In this document: in pieces, positions 1 to 10,740 of the stretch
Layout of the letters: each line of letters begins with the position of its first letter
Numbering within the stretch: position 1 is the first letter of the stretch
Assembly (NCBI GenBank): GCA_025738555.1
Contig: JAOVFP010000015.1
Span: forward strand, 1-64,000
DNA: 64,000 nucleotides
DNA from: Cyathus striatus
Taxonomy: Eukaryota; Basidiomycota; Agaricomycetes; Agaricales; Nidulariaceae
Direction of reading: 5' to 3'
Notes under the pieces: generated by a model
Databases searched by the model: none
Seen by the model: only the letters and a program-made list of their open reading frames with translations
Told to the model about the DNA's origin: nothing
Program-made: the position numbers and the translations under genes

Positions 1-100
1 AACCCTAACCCTAACCCTAACCCTAACCCTAACCCTAACCCTAACCCTAACCCTAACCCTAACCCTAACCCTAACCCTAACCCTAACCCTAACCCTAACC
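1..100. repeat. Telomere, (CCCTAA)n
   Basis: Uninterrupted CCCTAA hexamers (TTAGGG on the other strand) run from the first base to about position 100 and then stop abruptly. This is the common fungal and vertebrate telomere unit. C-rich strand at the left edge means the chromosome end lies to the left, so the window starts at a true chromosome end and everything after it is subtelomeric. Confidence 0.98.
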
Positions 101-251
101 TCCCGCTACGTCGCCGTCTATGCGTTTTGCCAAATTGTCGCTCGTAACGCCAATCACGGGCGCTTACGCTGTCATTGGCTCGAATAATGCGTCGATTTTG
201 GAAACATAGGAGTTGGGCTTGGGGTAGGAAGGCAAAGGCAAGGAGAGGGCT

Positions 252-1030
252 GTGGACGTCGCCCCTGGCGTAGAGGAGGGTTTGGGGTCGCCTCAGATGA
301 GCTGGAGCGTGTTTACGCGTAGGGATTCGTTGGAGGTCAGCCAGTTGGCAAGGGAAGAGGAGGAGGAGGAGGAGGCGGGGGCTGAGGCGGAGTGTCGTCG
401 TCGAATACACTTACCATGGCTTTGTCGCCGCAAGACCATCCACCAATACCCACGGAGGAGCTGTCTGCGTCTGGAGATGGTGACGTCGAGATGGATGAGC
501 TCGACATTCCGCTCACGCGTTCGATGGATGGTCTTGGAGAGGAGAGACACCCGTCTCCCGTTCCCCTACACGAAGGGGATTCTCCTCTTTCATCTATTGC
601 TTCGTTGCCGGCTCTTCTACCCACCGCTCTCAACACCAAGTCTGCCTATGCACATTCCGCCTCGCCTACGCCAATCTCTCCTCTTTCTCCAAGACCTCAG
701 CCCACAGGAGACTTTCCATTCAGCAATAGCACCCCTTTGTCGCCTCTCACTTCCCCGCCGTCACCGCAACGTTCCCACTCCCGACCTCGCCGTTCCCCGA
801 TACATGAGACCGCCTGCCGAACCTGGAGCACGAGCATTCGACGTTGTCACCTATGTCAACGATACTGTCGTCTCCAATGGTTGATGGATTCCGAAGTCCA
901 TGAAGGACATGATGAACGTCGAGGCGGCGAGCGCATCGATGTGTCCTGGATCGTGATATGGAATAGTTTGGTACGCATCTTGGTGGAAACGACGATGCCG
1001 AGGGTCCTCTTGGAGCATGGCTAAATTCAA
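252..1030 (+). pseudogene. Serine/proline-rich coding remnant next to the telomere
   Basis: Two overlapping plus-strand frames (252-884 and 392-1024) are open and strongly Ser/Pro-rich, with a Glu-rich stretch near 355-375. GC content and codon character match the STE6 relic that follows. It could be a decayed 5' part of that transporter or the tail of an unrelated gene, but no domain motif is visible and neither frame continues cleanly into the next block. I do not recognise a function; the open frames may be partly a by-product of high GC. Confidence 0.3.
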
Positions 1031-1079
1031 CCGGTTCGTACCTTCCCTTCACTCTATCTTCTCATCAACTAATTGTATC

Positions 1080-2503
1080 ACAGTGAAACGGATGAAGTTC
1101 ATGCAGCATCCTCCCTAGCCTCAGGCAAAGGCTCCAATACTTCACAACCAGCCTCACCTGCCTCGTTCTGGCCTTCACGCGCTCTTGGTCTCTCACCCTC
1201 GTAATCCTCTCTGCCGTTCCCCTTCTCGCCTCCCCCTTACTAGCTTCAGAACGCACATACACAGGCATAGCGGCAGCCATCCTCTCCCGCGTGGCAACAG
1301 TCATTGCAGCCGTCAAATCTTTCAACGCCCAACCGCACGAAATCCGGCTCGCATCCTCATCCTTCTTCTCCCTTCATCTAGATTCTGGTTCGGTGCCAAG
1401 CCCGTGCGTGATGGCAAAGCGTCCGCAGGAGACGTTATGGCTGTATTCTGGGTTTGCTTGATCGCTACGAGCAATCTCCAGATGTGTGTTCCACAGTTCA
1501 TCACAGTCGCAAAGGGCAAATTCGCCATAGTCGAACTACTATCCGTCCTCCTGGAGGAGAACACCACTCCGCCCGCTCCAAGACCGATATCAGCCAACGA
1601 CCAATCACACCGCACACAACCACCACCACTACCACATTCTCATTCACCATCTCCAAACCCCGTGCACCAAAATTGACTCAAAGAAGTTCACAAGCGAACT
1701 CTCCTTACGCGTCATATCACTCTCCTACCCCTCTCGTCTAGACACCCACGCTCTCGAGGATGTACCCCTCTTCCTGCCCGCTGGCGAACTCACCTTCATC
1801 GTCGGCGCTTCCGGGAGCGGTAAGAGCACCGTCGCCCAACTCTTTCTCAGAATGTACGCTCCCCAGGGAGGCAGCGTCTGCCTAGATGAGTAGGATGTTT
1901 GGTATCTCAACGAGTCCTTCCTCCGCTCCTATGTCGGCAGCGTAGGAGGCACCATTGGCGGTGGTGTCGTCCTCGATGGAAAGAGTCTATGAGAACGTTC
2001 TTCTAGGCTTATCTGGCTCCGGACGCTCAGCCGAGTCTATGCGCAACGAAGAAGCCGAGGATGCGTATAGAGCTACTGTTCTTGGTGGGAGTGGTGGGGT
2101 ATCGTTGAGTGGTGGACAGAGGCAATGGTTGGAGATTGCCCATGCGCGGTTATGGAATCCTGACGTTCTCGTCCTCGGTAAGTTTCTTCTATCTCCGTTT
2201 CTTTCCTCGAAGGTTCACTAACGCCATCATATAGAGGAAGTAACTTCAGTACTCGACGCTACATCCCACATCCTCGTATTCAAAGCCGTCAAGTACTGAC
2301 GCAGCAGAAGACCACTATCGTCATCAAAAACAATCTTTCCCAAATTGACAAAGGCGACTTCGTCCATGTTATGAAGTCTGGCCGCGTCGTCAAGCAAGGA
2401 TACCGTGGAGACCTCGAAGCTGCTTCATCGTCTTCTGCCCTCCCTTCCTCCTCTCTCAAGTCCGACAGGGATGAGGGCGAGTTCAATTCGGATGTCAAGT
2501 AAC
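1080..2503 (+). pseudogene. STE6-type ABC transporter (mating-pheromone exporter family), degenerate
   Basis: Three plus-strand frames must be combined to read this relic. It begins with membrane-domain sequence (FWFGAKPVRDGK, then GDVMAVFWVCLIATSNLQM, about 1385-1500). Next comes the nucleotide-binding domain with Walker A GASGSGKST (about 1804-1830), a stop at the position of the following LDE/DV segment (about 1890), the signature LSGGQRQ (about 2104-2125), an intron-like gap, and the D-loop region SVLDATSHILVF with the H-loop region shifted. The tail reads GRVVKQGYRGDLE (about 2375-2420) and stops at 2501-2503. Working members of this family are B-type exporters of farnesylated pheromone at the plasma membrane. 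Stops, frameshifts and a damaged Walker B region make a working protein very unlikely. A shorter relative lies at 27.3-28.1 kb. Confidence 0.85.
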
Positions 2504-2659
2504 AAGAGAATGAGAATAGCTAACAAACACACCAAAGGATACAGCTATGGAACGTCAACTCTGCCCAGGAGATAACGACTTGAAGCTTTAAATGAGTTTG
2601 TCCCATTGCAGACATGTGATCTGGTGACCGTGCTGAGAGGAATGATGACACTGATAATA

Positions 2660-2990
2660 GAGTATATACCTAAGGTGCGCCGCCCCCACCAGCTGCCAGC
2701 AATATGCCCAACTTCGCCAACAAGTGGCCAACATGTTCCACCTCCTCTCTTCCACATTGGTAAGAGCTATTTCTTTCTTTCTTTTTGTCTTTGTTGCAGT
2801 ACGCAAATCACTCGCTTGTGTTGCTAACCCTCTCTTACAGGTTCTCCAGTTCGGCGAATTAGGATACGCTCTCCTTCAAAGTCTCCTGGCTCAGTGGGTA
2901 GTGCGTCAAGATCCGACGGCGGACATGGAGGATGAGTTACCAGCGTCGTCGCTTCATTATTATTTCATTACTAATATACATTATAATTAA
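2660..2990 (+). pseudogene. Downstream fragment associated with the STE6 relic
   Basis: A short plus-strand stretch encodes FGELGYALLQSLLAQWV around 2850-2900, and a related fragment, FGQLGYA, follows the second STE6 relic near 27895. The same order in both places suggests that the two relics come from one ancestral segment carrying more than the transporter. A pyrimidine tract and AG before 2840 look like a splice acceptor. The fragment is too short to name. Confidence 0.35.
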
Positions 2991-3039
2991 ACTAATGGTA
3001 GAAACTAAATATACTAATATAATGAAGTGCAAAGTGGGT

Positions 3040-4010
3040 AATGACATTATAGCGGCGACGGAGGCAGCGACAGGGGCAGTAAGATGTGATGAAAAATGAA
3101 GAGGCTGGAGTCATCTGAATGACGGGCCGTCGTCGCTATGAAGGCGAAGGAGGGGGAGGGGTGTTGGGTGAAGTTAGACGGGCCATCGACGCGATACTAT
3201 TCCTGTCAGAGGCCTCGTCTTCATCACACAGGGAGGAGGGACTGGAGGGGTCTGGATGATCGGCCCTCAATGACGCTCTGGTGGTGTTCCTTTGGCGTCC
3301 CTCTTTCCAGCGGCATTGTCGTCTTCGTAACGCAGGGAAGGGGGGTTCCGAACCACAGGAAGATGGAAGATGGAGAGAGCGGAGGGGTGTGAAGAGTGGA
3401 GAATGTAGCGAGGGGAGAGGGGAGTTGAGAGTAGGAGTTGAGATTCCGAATCGTCAGCCTCTTGACGAAAAGGTCCGTGTCCTTGAAGGTGTGCTGCTTG
3501 ACGATACGCACAGAAGGTTGAGATGAGACACTCTAAGAACACTCAAAGAGATTTGAAGGGCGGAGGGGTGAGGAAGGATTTGAGGGACGAGAGGCGAGTA
3601 GGTGGCTGGCGCAACCGGCACAAACCAAGAAACAAAAACCTAGCACAAACGCTAGCGGGAAGGGGGATTCTATAACGTGCTGTCGCCGTTGTTGTGACCT
3701 AGGGGAGGGTGGAGAAGGAGAGGAGGATTGGGTGATGTCCAGTCGACGCGAGGAGGGAGGTGAAATGAGGAGGGGGGCCGGGTGATGTGGCTTCATCGTC
3801 TTCGTCGCAGCATAGGAGAGAAGAAGGATGAGGAGGCGAGTTGGATGACGTGGCGTTGTCGCCCCCACGAAGCAGAGAGAAGGGGGAGGGGGGCGCCGGG
3901 GACGTGGCATCGTTGTTGTTGTTGCGACGCAGATGGGGAGGTGCCGAGGGGGGGGGGGGGTTGGGTGATGCTGCGTTAACGTCTTCAGCGACGCAAGGAA
4001 CGAGTTGGGC
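3040..4010. repeat. Degenerate GC-rich tandem repeat (roughly 60-80 bp unit)
   Basis: A loose pattern recurs: GTGATG or GACGTGG, then TCGTCGTC/GTTGTCG, then GCGACGCA, then a purine-rich GAGGAGGGGGAG run. It is clearest at 3690-3985, where about four units can be lined up, and weaker back to 3040. A G-run sits near 3950-3960. No convincing coding frame is present; the long ORFs on both strands here follow from the repeat's composition. It looks like an old subtelomeric minisatellite. Confidence 0.5.
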
Positions 4011-5580
4011 TGCTAGAACGTCAGGCAGGGTGTTGGTTGCATACGCCCGCCACTGCCACCGCCCCTCCTGCCGTGCATCACCCTCGACGCCCTTCCTGTT
4101 CTCCTCTTCCTCGTTGCCATATTCGTTCCCTTCACTATGCGCCTATCGTTGCTGTTCCTGCCAAGCACTACCCTTGTTGTCTCCCCTGCCCATCTCTTCG
4201 TTGTGGCCGTTGGGCGCTGTCCTCGTCCTTGATGCAGGCGTTGGTGTTTGTGCTGGCGTTGTGGTCGTCGTTGTGGGCGTGGGTGGGAAAGCGGATGCGG
4301 GTGTGGGTGTTCATCGCCGTCGTGATTCAGGGAGGAGGGAGGGGATGTGAGAAGGTCGGTGTTGTGGAGTGGGAGTGACGAAGCGGCCGCAGCCGACAAT
4401 TCCTATTGCACATGACTTAAACGACGAGACGGGCACCGGGCCTTGGGGCTAGTCCGCAGCAGCGGCGTACTGAGTGCATCGCCAGGCGATGTAGCAGTAT
4501 TCATGAACGCAGCCGCTAGGTCGTGTATTTGCGGGGTCTGCGTTCGAGGATGCCGCCATATCTGTCGATAGGAATCGGCCGCGGGTATATATGCGGCAGT
4601 GACAGAAGTGAGGTGCAGGGGTAGAATGCACGCGTACAACACATCCTTCAGCACAGCCGACATAGCATTATACCGCAGCGGTGGAAGAGTAAGCTAAGAG
4701 CCGTCTGCTCCATCTGTAGCCTGCACTTGTGCTGTGGGCGTTCGAGCCGGACCTTCCTATACCAGCAAGTCGATAAGCATACCGGTCGTGATGGAAAACA
4801 GAGAGATACCGCGAACCTCTTTCTTTTCTCCTTGCTGTCCCCGTCGAAATCATCATCCCGACCCTTATCCCTGCCTTTCTCCTGCTCCTGCTTCTTTCCT
4901 CCGCCCTCCGCCATCCATTCACTAAATGCAAGATTCGCCCGCGTGCATTCCCCAGATAGCTGGTATCCTAACCTAGAATGATGCAGCGGTTAGCGGTCGT
5001 GAGCAGAAGACAGCTGTATAATGAGACAGGTAGCGGGCGTCGGCCATAACTCGGCTCGAGGGCTCGAACGCATGGGGAATTACCCCCAGCACAGCTGCGT
5101 CGCCCTCCGGCTAAAACGCTGTCCCCACAAAAACACCCGGCACCCCCTCGTAACAAAAGCCAAACTCACAAACTCAAGCATCTCACCATCCTGGCCCTCA
5201 TCCATAAACGTTTAAACACTGCCATGCGCCCAGACCTAATCAAAGGTGCAAACGTATCCGAAGGTCTCTTTCCCCGTTCCCATTTTGCAGCTATAGGCAG
5301 CTTGGGCACGGGTGCATTTTGATCTTGCATATTTGGAGGCGGGAGAAGGTGGAAGGGCAGACTTTGTTGAGGTCGCCGGTGGGGCTGAGTTGTATAGCGC
5401 TGAGAGATTGTAGGCAGGGGTGGGTTACAGGGGGATGGGGGGAGGGGGAAGGGGGCTGGCGGGTTGTAGAAGCCGTGTATCTTTTGGCAATATACCGCTG
5501 AGCGCAGGAAGCAGCTGCCTGCTACGATACGAAAGGGGGAGAAGAGATAATTAAGCAGAGGCCATCCCTTCAAACAGAAG
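4010..5580. other. Unassigned GC-rich subtelomeric sequence
   Basis: No recognised protein motif, RNA gene or clear repeat. The open frames on both strands are compositional and overlap each other. Composition is similar to the relics on either side, so this may be ancient decayed coding sequence. Confidence 0.3.
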
Positions 5581-5584
5581 CTGT

Positions 5585-5765
5585 GTGCAAAAGATGCCCT
5601 CCAGGCACACGGTTGCCAGCAATAGTTCAAAGGGACGGCCGTAAAAGAAAGCAGAGGCCGCCTTTCTAACCTAGCCGCGTGCAAAAGATGCCCTCCAGGC
5701 ACACAGTTGTGGGCATCAGCTCAAAAGGAATAGCCATAGAAGAAAGCAGAAAAGGGCAGGATGGG
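5585..5765. repeat. 94-bp tandem duplication
   Basis: GTGCAAAAGATGCCCTCCAG occurs at 5585 and again at 5679, a spacing of 94 bp. The sequence after each copy stays similar (GCACACGGTTG / GCACACAGTTG, then AAAGAAAGCAGA). Two diverged copies are visible and there is no coding interpretation. Confidence 0.75.
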
Positions 5766-5964
5766 GCGGGAGCAAACGGAGCGGCACTTGCGCATATTCG
5801 CATGATGTTTGGCCATGGCTTTTGAAATAAACAACACGCCGCAACCACTAATTTCAACGCAGTGCTCATAACATAGCTGTTAATATTAGTACAAAATAGA
5901 AGAGAAATAAAAGTCATAGAGAATAATAATAATACAATGGTAAAGCGGTAGAATGAGAATGTCA

Positions 5965-6440
5965 ATAAGGATCAGCCTCATATTTAATTTCATTCTTAGC
6001 CAGAAATAGTATCCCAACTGGACTGTGGTTTGCATATTATATGTCAACAAGGGTCAGTCTTGTATTTCATGATACATTTAGTTGAAAATTGTATACCAGC
6101 AGGGGTATGGCTTGTATCATATATGCCAGCAGGGATCAGCTTTGTATTTAGTGATATATTTGGCTGGAAATTGTATGCCAACTAGGGTATGACATGCATT
6201 TCATGAGATTTTTAGCTTTAAATTGTATGCCAACTGGACCACAGCTGGCATCAGATATGTCAACAGGGATCAGCTTGTATTTCATGAGACATTAAGCCAT
6301 AAATTGTATGCCAACTGGGGTATGACTGACATTTCATGAGATTTTTGCATAAAAATTTGATGCCAGCTAGAGTGCAGCTTGTATTTCTTGAACATTTAGG
6401 CTAAAATTTGTATACAAGGTAGGGTCTGGCTTGCATATAT
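5965..6440. repeat. AT-rich minisatellite, about 50-60 bp units
   Basis: Around eight diverged units share the core TTGTATGCCAACTGGGGTAT (or ...CAACAGGGATCAG), followed by TTGTATTTCATGAGATATTTAG. Divergence between units is high, so the array is old. It lies exactly between the GC-rich relics and the SR-A/Lon block, and may mark a former junction. Confidence 0.8.
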
Positions 6441-6454
6441 ATGAATATGGGTGC

Positions 6455-6680
6455 CGTATTCAAGATTTAGATAGTAAGGGTGATAGAGGTGGTAGGGATT
6501 GGCAGTAGTCGTGCGAGGGACAGAGATGACGAAGTCGATGCATGTGTCTAGATGGTGAGCTCACTTCCCTTACACTCGTCATCCACTCACTAACTCGCCT
6601 ACATAGTTGCAGCGCAAGTCCCGAAGTCATAACGAGTGTATCCATGCATGTTGTTTTCTCATAGGGTGAAACGTACAGCC
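6455..6680 (-). repeat. Subtelomeric repeat SR-A, inverted partial copy
   Basis: Read on the minus strand, this carries the same string of motifs as 39840-39960, 49310-49430 and 53450-53560: ACAACATGCA.GGATACRCTC, then TATGACKTCGGGACTTGCGCTGC, then GTGAGCTCACCATCTAG. It directly precedes the Lon relic segment in the same relative order as at 37.9-40.0 kb, so both were duplicated together. Confidence 0.7.
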
Positions 6681-6779
6681 CTATCCATCATCGCTCCTTC
6701 ACCGTAACCCAGACAAATGATCGCCCCCTTCTTGTCTCACCTCCCCCATGATGACTACCTACATGTCTTTATACGACCT

Positions 6780-7330
6780 GCTCTCATTAAACCACAAACC
6801 ATGCTCGACGGCCAACCTATGTATCCTCTGCTACGAATTCATATTCTTACGCAGCTTGTTGGGAGTTGTACGCCGGATATCCGAGGCGGAAGGATAGGAT
6901 ATACGATCGTAGTTAGTGGGGGTGTTGGATGATGCTGGTAGTGCGGACGAAGAACTGGTGAAGAACCCACCGACTCGTACCACCATTCGGAATGAGACGG
7001 TCGTGCGACTTTCGTTGACGACGAGGCTCCTGTCGAATCTTGGAGTTCTGAAATTTCTTCGCCTCTCCTCCTCTACCGCCGTTCACCTGGACAATACGGC
7101 GAACCGGGACGATGATATCAAGCTAGTATAGCCTTGCACTGATCGAGTCACCGCATCTTGCCACCTCAGAATGATCGAAGATCTGAACTAGGGATACCGC
7201 AGCCACTCAACCTCTTCGGATGAACGTCGAGACGTTCGATGTCGTGGCCCCACGAAGTGAATTCGCAAACTCCTTCGGCTATAGGAGGTCTGCGCTGTTG
7301 CAGCTAAGAATGAGTTGGTTCACTGTGTTC
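6780..7330 (+). pseudogene. Decayed conserved segment shared with 39.2-39.7 kb
   Basis: A plus-strand frame reading PLLRIHILTQLVGSC, followed by IRNET about 110 bp downstream, is matched on the minus strand at 39440-39668 (PLRIHIVTQF...LVGSC...IRNET). The stretch near 7215-7260 matches 39180-39240 inverted. Both copies are broken by stops. The parent gene is not recognised; it could be an F-box or LRR-type protein, but that is a guess. It is part of the inverted duplication that also carries Lon. Confidence 0.45.
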
Positions 7331-7599
7331 TTGAAGTCTTACGCTGAGTATTCGAGGGATGGAGTGGGGCAGTGAGACTAGTTGACGAGAGCGGGACTCG
7401 GGGAGGGGTAAGACTGGGTAAGAGTGACGCCTGTCGGCAGAGGTTAGGTGGGAAAAAGGACATCGAAGACGTCAACGAAGGTGAGGTTGGAAAGATGGAC
7501 GGTTCCACCTCCTCCCCTTCAGCCGACTCCTGTGACAGAATCCCGAGCTCCCTCCTCAGACTTAGCCCCACCACCGCCCTCATCCCCCTCCTCGATCAT

Positions 7600-8780
7600 T
7601 CCCCCTCCACTACCCGCAAGTCCTCGCCCTTCGCATCGCCCGCCGCCTCCTCTTCCCAGGGTTCTACAAAGCCGTCGTCATCCGCAACGCCTCCATCGTC
7701 AGCGACACCCTCAAAGAAATGACGAACCCTACCTCGGCGCCTTCTCAAAGACTCCAGTGCAGATGCTAATATCGTCACCGACCTCAGTCAAGTCCACCCC
7801 GTTGGCGGTTTCGCGCTGATTACGAGCGTTTTTGCGGCCAAGAATGCGGATGGCGAAGAATCAGGATGAGGAGGGTCTTACTGCTGTTTTGTATCTGCAT
7901 CGGAGGATTCGGATTATGGAGTTCGTTAAGGCTGGTGACGAGAAGGAAATGGATAGGGTAGGGGTAGAGAAACCGTAGACTATTGAGTCGCCTGCGGTTC
8001 CTACAGTGCTCGCTATTCACTACGCCACCGCTTGGGACCGGGGAGGGAAGGGGGAGGGGGGGAACCTACGGGTACGTTCTTTTCCTTTCTTTCTCTTCGC
8101 CTTATTTACGAATACCACAGCCTTCGATCCCACACCGTTCCCACACCGTTTCAGCCCAAATTCCCCATCTCAATCGTCGATATCGAGAACCTGACAACGC
8201 AGCCATACAACAGCCCCCTACTAGTCGGGAAATCCGTCTCTTGTGCGCTAGGGAGGCAGTTTTTCCGATGTCCAGTGGGCGGTATAACGGACGCGGCAGT
8301 GATCAAGGGATATAGAAGTACGTACGCCGGTACGCTACCTGGAAAGATCATTCAGGGGGTGGGCAGGACGAATCCGTTGGTGCTGATCGACGAGGTGGAT
8401 AAGATTGGGAGGGGGTATAATGGTGATCCTGTCAGTGCGCTGTTGTTCTTTCCTCGACCATTAGTGCGTTCTTTTCTTTTTTCGTGATTGTGCACGTTAA
8501 CGAGTTGCGTAGCACGGACCCCCCCCGCTTGTTGTTCGCGTGCACTGCCAACAAACTCGACACTATCCCAGCCCTGCTACTCGACCGTGTGGAGGCCCTC
8601 GAAGTCTCGGGTTACGTCTCAGAGGATAAGAGTGCCATCACCTTTCTCTACCTCGGCCCTCAACACCGAACTGACGACGTCGTTAGATCTACCGGAAGAC
8701 TGCATTGAAGCTCGTCCAGAATCTCAGTGAGGAGACATTCCCCGAATCCAATGTGGGTGAAGTGAGCCCTGAGCCCTGAG
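7600..8780 (+). pseudogene. Mitochondrial Lon protease (PIM1 family) relic
   Basis: Several frames have to be joined. The N-terminal Lon motif YPQVLALRIARRLLFPGFYK is at about 7607-7666, followed by VVIRNASIV and, after a frameshift, PYLGAF, VHPVGGFALITSVFAAK (about 7790-7840) and EGLTAVLYLHRRIRI (about 7875-7920). In the ATPase domain [14 protein letters not shown] is at about 8229-8270, but the Walker A glycine-rich loop in front of GKS is degraded. [19 protein letters not shown] (Walker B) is at about 8373-8430, [20 protein letters not shown] at about 8530-8590 and [11 protein letters not shown] at about 8686. Working Lon degrades damaged proteins in the mitochondrial matrix. At least four frame changes make this copy dead. 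The peptidase domain is missing. An inverted second relic is at 37.9-38.7 kb. Confidence 0.9.
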
Positions 8781-8979
8781 GCTGCAGCTGCCGCTGTCGA
8801 ACGCGAAGCTCCCTCTAATACCACCACTGCCGAGTACCGAGTACCCAACGTCTACGTCCACGCCCGAGGAGAAGCCCCAATTCGTCCCCAGCACCGAGCC
8901 CAAAGCCAACAAAACTCAAACTGAATCCCCCTCATCCAATAGCGCTGAGGACCTCGGGGAGTCTGTGGACGTAGGAGCA

Positions 8980-9820
8980 TAAGCCCATGGACATCCTTGC
9001 TGATGTTCATACTGAAGAATCCTACATCCCCAAGGTGTCAGGCCCGAATCCGGCAACTGTCAATTCTCGTACGTTTAATGGCGCAAGTGTTAGTGGATCA
9101 GCGGGCGTTCCGAGGGTGAATACATGTCGAGCGGAAGAGGATGAGTATGTTGAACGTGGGTGTTTTGTTCTTAATGATGATGCAATGCTGACGAATGTTT
9201 AGAATTGTGAGTGCTGCAGGATACGTACCACACGCTCATGTCAGAGATCCAAGCCATTCTCGACACACATGCACTCACGCTCTCACAACAACATCGACAA
9301 GGAATTACTTGGACTGGAATACACAATCATTCGTTCTCGCTACGCTTACGTTGTCCAATACGATGAGCCCTTCGTCCTAGAGAATGGTGTCGGAGCCGAA
9401 GTTGCCTAGATCCCGCAGTCTACGTCGTAGACGGCGTTACGATCAATTAGAATATCTCCCCTGGTACAAGTGCAGCGGTGTTCTGAGGAGGACTCCGCCG
9501 GAGGAGTTGAAGATCCCTGCGTGGTTTAGTCAGGTGCAGGTTGGGCTGAGGAGAGTGGGATGGTAAATGAGTTTCCTATAAAAGTTGAATGTACCGTTCT
9601 GTCTTTTATGGTGACACGATATTGTCGAGCGTTTAGAATTGCGGGTGCTCCAGGATACGTACCAGCTTCTTTCGCAGGTTCAAGTCAACTTCGACACTCA
9701 TGCGTCAAGTTTTAACGCTCTCATGACAACATTGGCAGTCATCTTAACCCCACGTGTCCTGTCTCATATTCTTCAAGACATGCAACAGGTCCGACACCAA
9801 TCCCGCCGCCACTGCTATTA
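8980..9820 (+). pseudogene. Two tandem copies of an unrecognised gene fragment
   Basis: VLQDTYHTLMSEIQAILDTHA (frame starting about 9215) and VLQDTYQLLSQVQVNFDTHA (about 9644) are clearly related and about 430 bp apart. A further stretch, ELKIPAWFSQVQVGLRRVGW (about 9508-9566), resembles LKIPARIGIYWVEEGLGMV on the minus strand near 37140-37230, and VNTCRAEE near 9118 recurs near 37540. The pieces look like exons of one family with unknown function. None has an intact full-length frame. Confidence 0.4.
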
Positions 9821-9829
9821 CTAAAGTCG

Positions 9830-10740
9830 CGAACTAGTCTCGTCCTTCTACATTATCAATTCACAGTACCGCACATCCTGCACTTAACTGCTCGTAGTGC
9901 AACTACCGGTTTGTTATGCTCACTGCTATGCCGCTCACAATGCTCTTTCAAGCTGCCAGCGCTAGCAGTTCTCCATTCGGTTGCTATTCTTTACTGTCTA
10001 TCTTGCTGCCACGGTATATGAGTACAGCTGGTCCCACTCAATGTTCTTGCTCCCGTGTCTATATCTTGGGTACAACCGTGAAGTTGATTTCACAGAACTA
10101 GTTCGTATCGGCAATATCGTGTAAGCCTGACACAGACAGTCTCACCCCAAAGGCTTAGGGTTACAACGCATGCCAAGCACTCACGCCTCCTTTCTTTCTT
10201 TCTTTCTTCTCCTTCCTCTTGCGCCCCTTTTCTTCTCTCCACCTCATGATCTCTTACTTTCCAATTACTTCCTCCTTACTTCCTTCCCCTGTTCGTCTTG
10301 TCCTCGTCGTTCTCCTTAGTACAATTCCGGCCATGCTATATGGTATAAAAACCAAAACCCATCCATTTCCCTTCGTTGCTTTTCTTTTACTGTCGCAACG
10401 AAGATACCATTATCCTGTCACGCATTGTCATTTAGTGAGGCTGTTCCGACACAGCAGCCTTTCATATCACAGCCTATTTATTCTTTGACTCTGGCTCGAC
10501 TCCTTCATTCGGCATAGCCTCTCACCCCATACCCGCTCACCCTTCTACTGGTTCCTTAACTGTGCTACCTCACTTGTATTCCACGTTCTAATGCTGTAAC
10601 TTTCGTGTAAAATTGCATGTAGTATCGTGTTTCGTTAACACTGCCCTCTAGAGTGACATATGTGGACTGTCATTTTCAGGTAAACGTATGTGAACTCAAA
10701 GAAATTTGCACCCTCTTGTAAATCATTTACGAGATTTCAA
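9830..10740. other. Non-coding, pyrimidine-rich spacer
   Basis: No gene recognised. A (TTTC)5 microsatellite lies at 10191-10210 inside a CT-rich stretch, and an isolated TTAGGGTTA telomere-like nonamer lies near 10155. GC content falls here from the telomere-proximal relics toward the AT-richer interior. Confidence 0.4.

Noticed and set aside
3100..4400. Long GC-rich frames on both strands as genes
   Set aside because: They overlap on opposite strands, follow the degenerate repeat, and contain no motif or splice-compatible extension.
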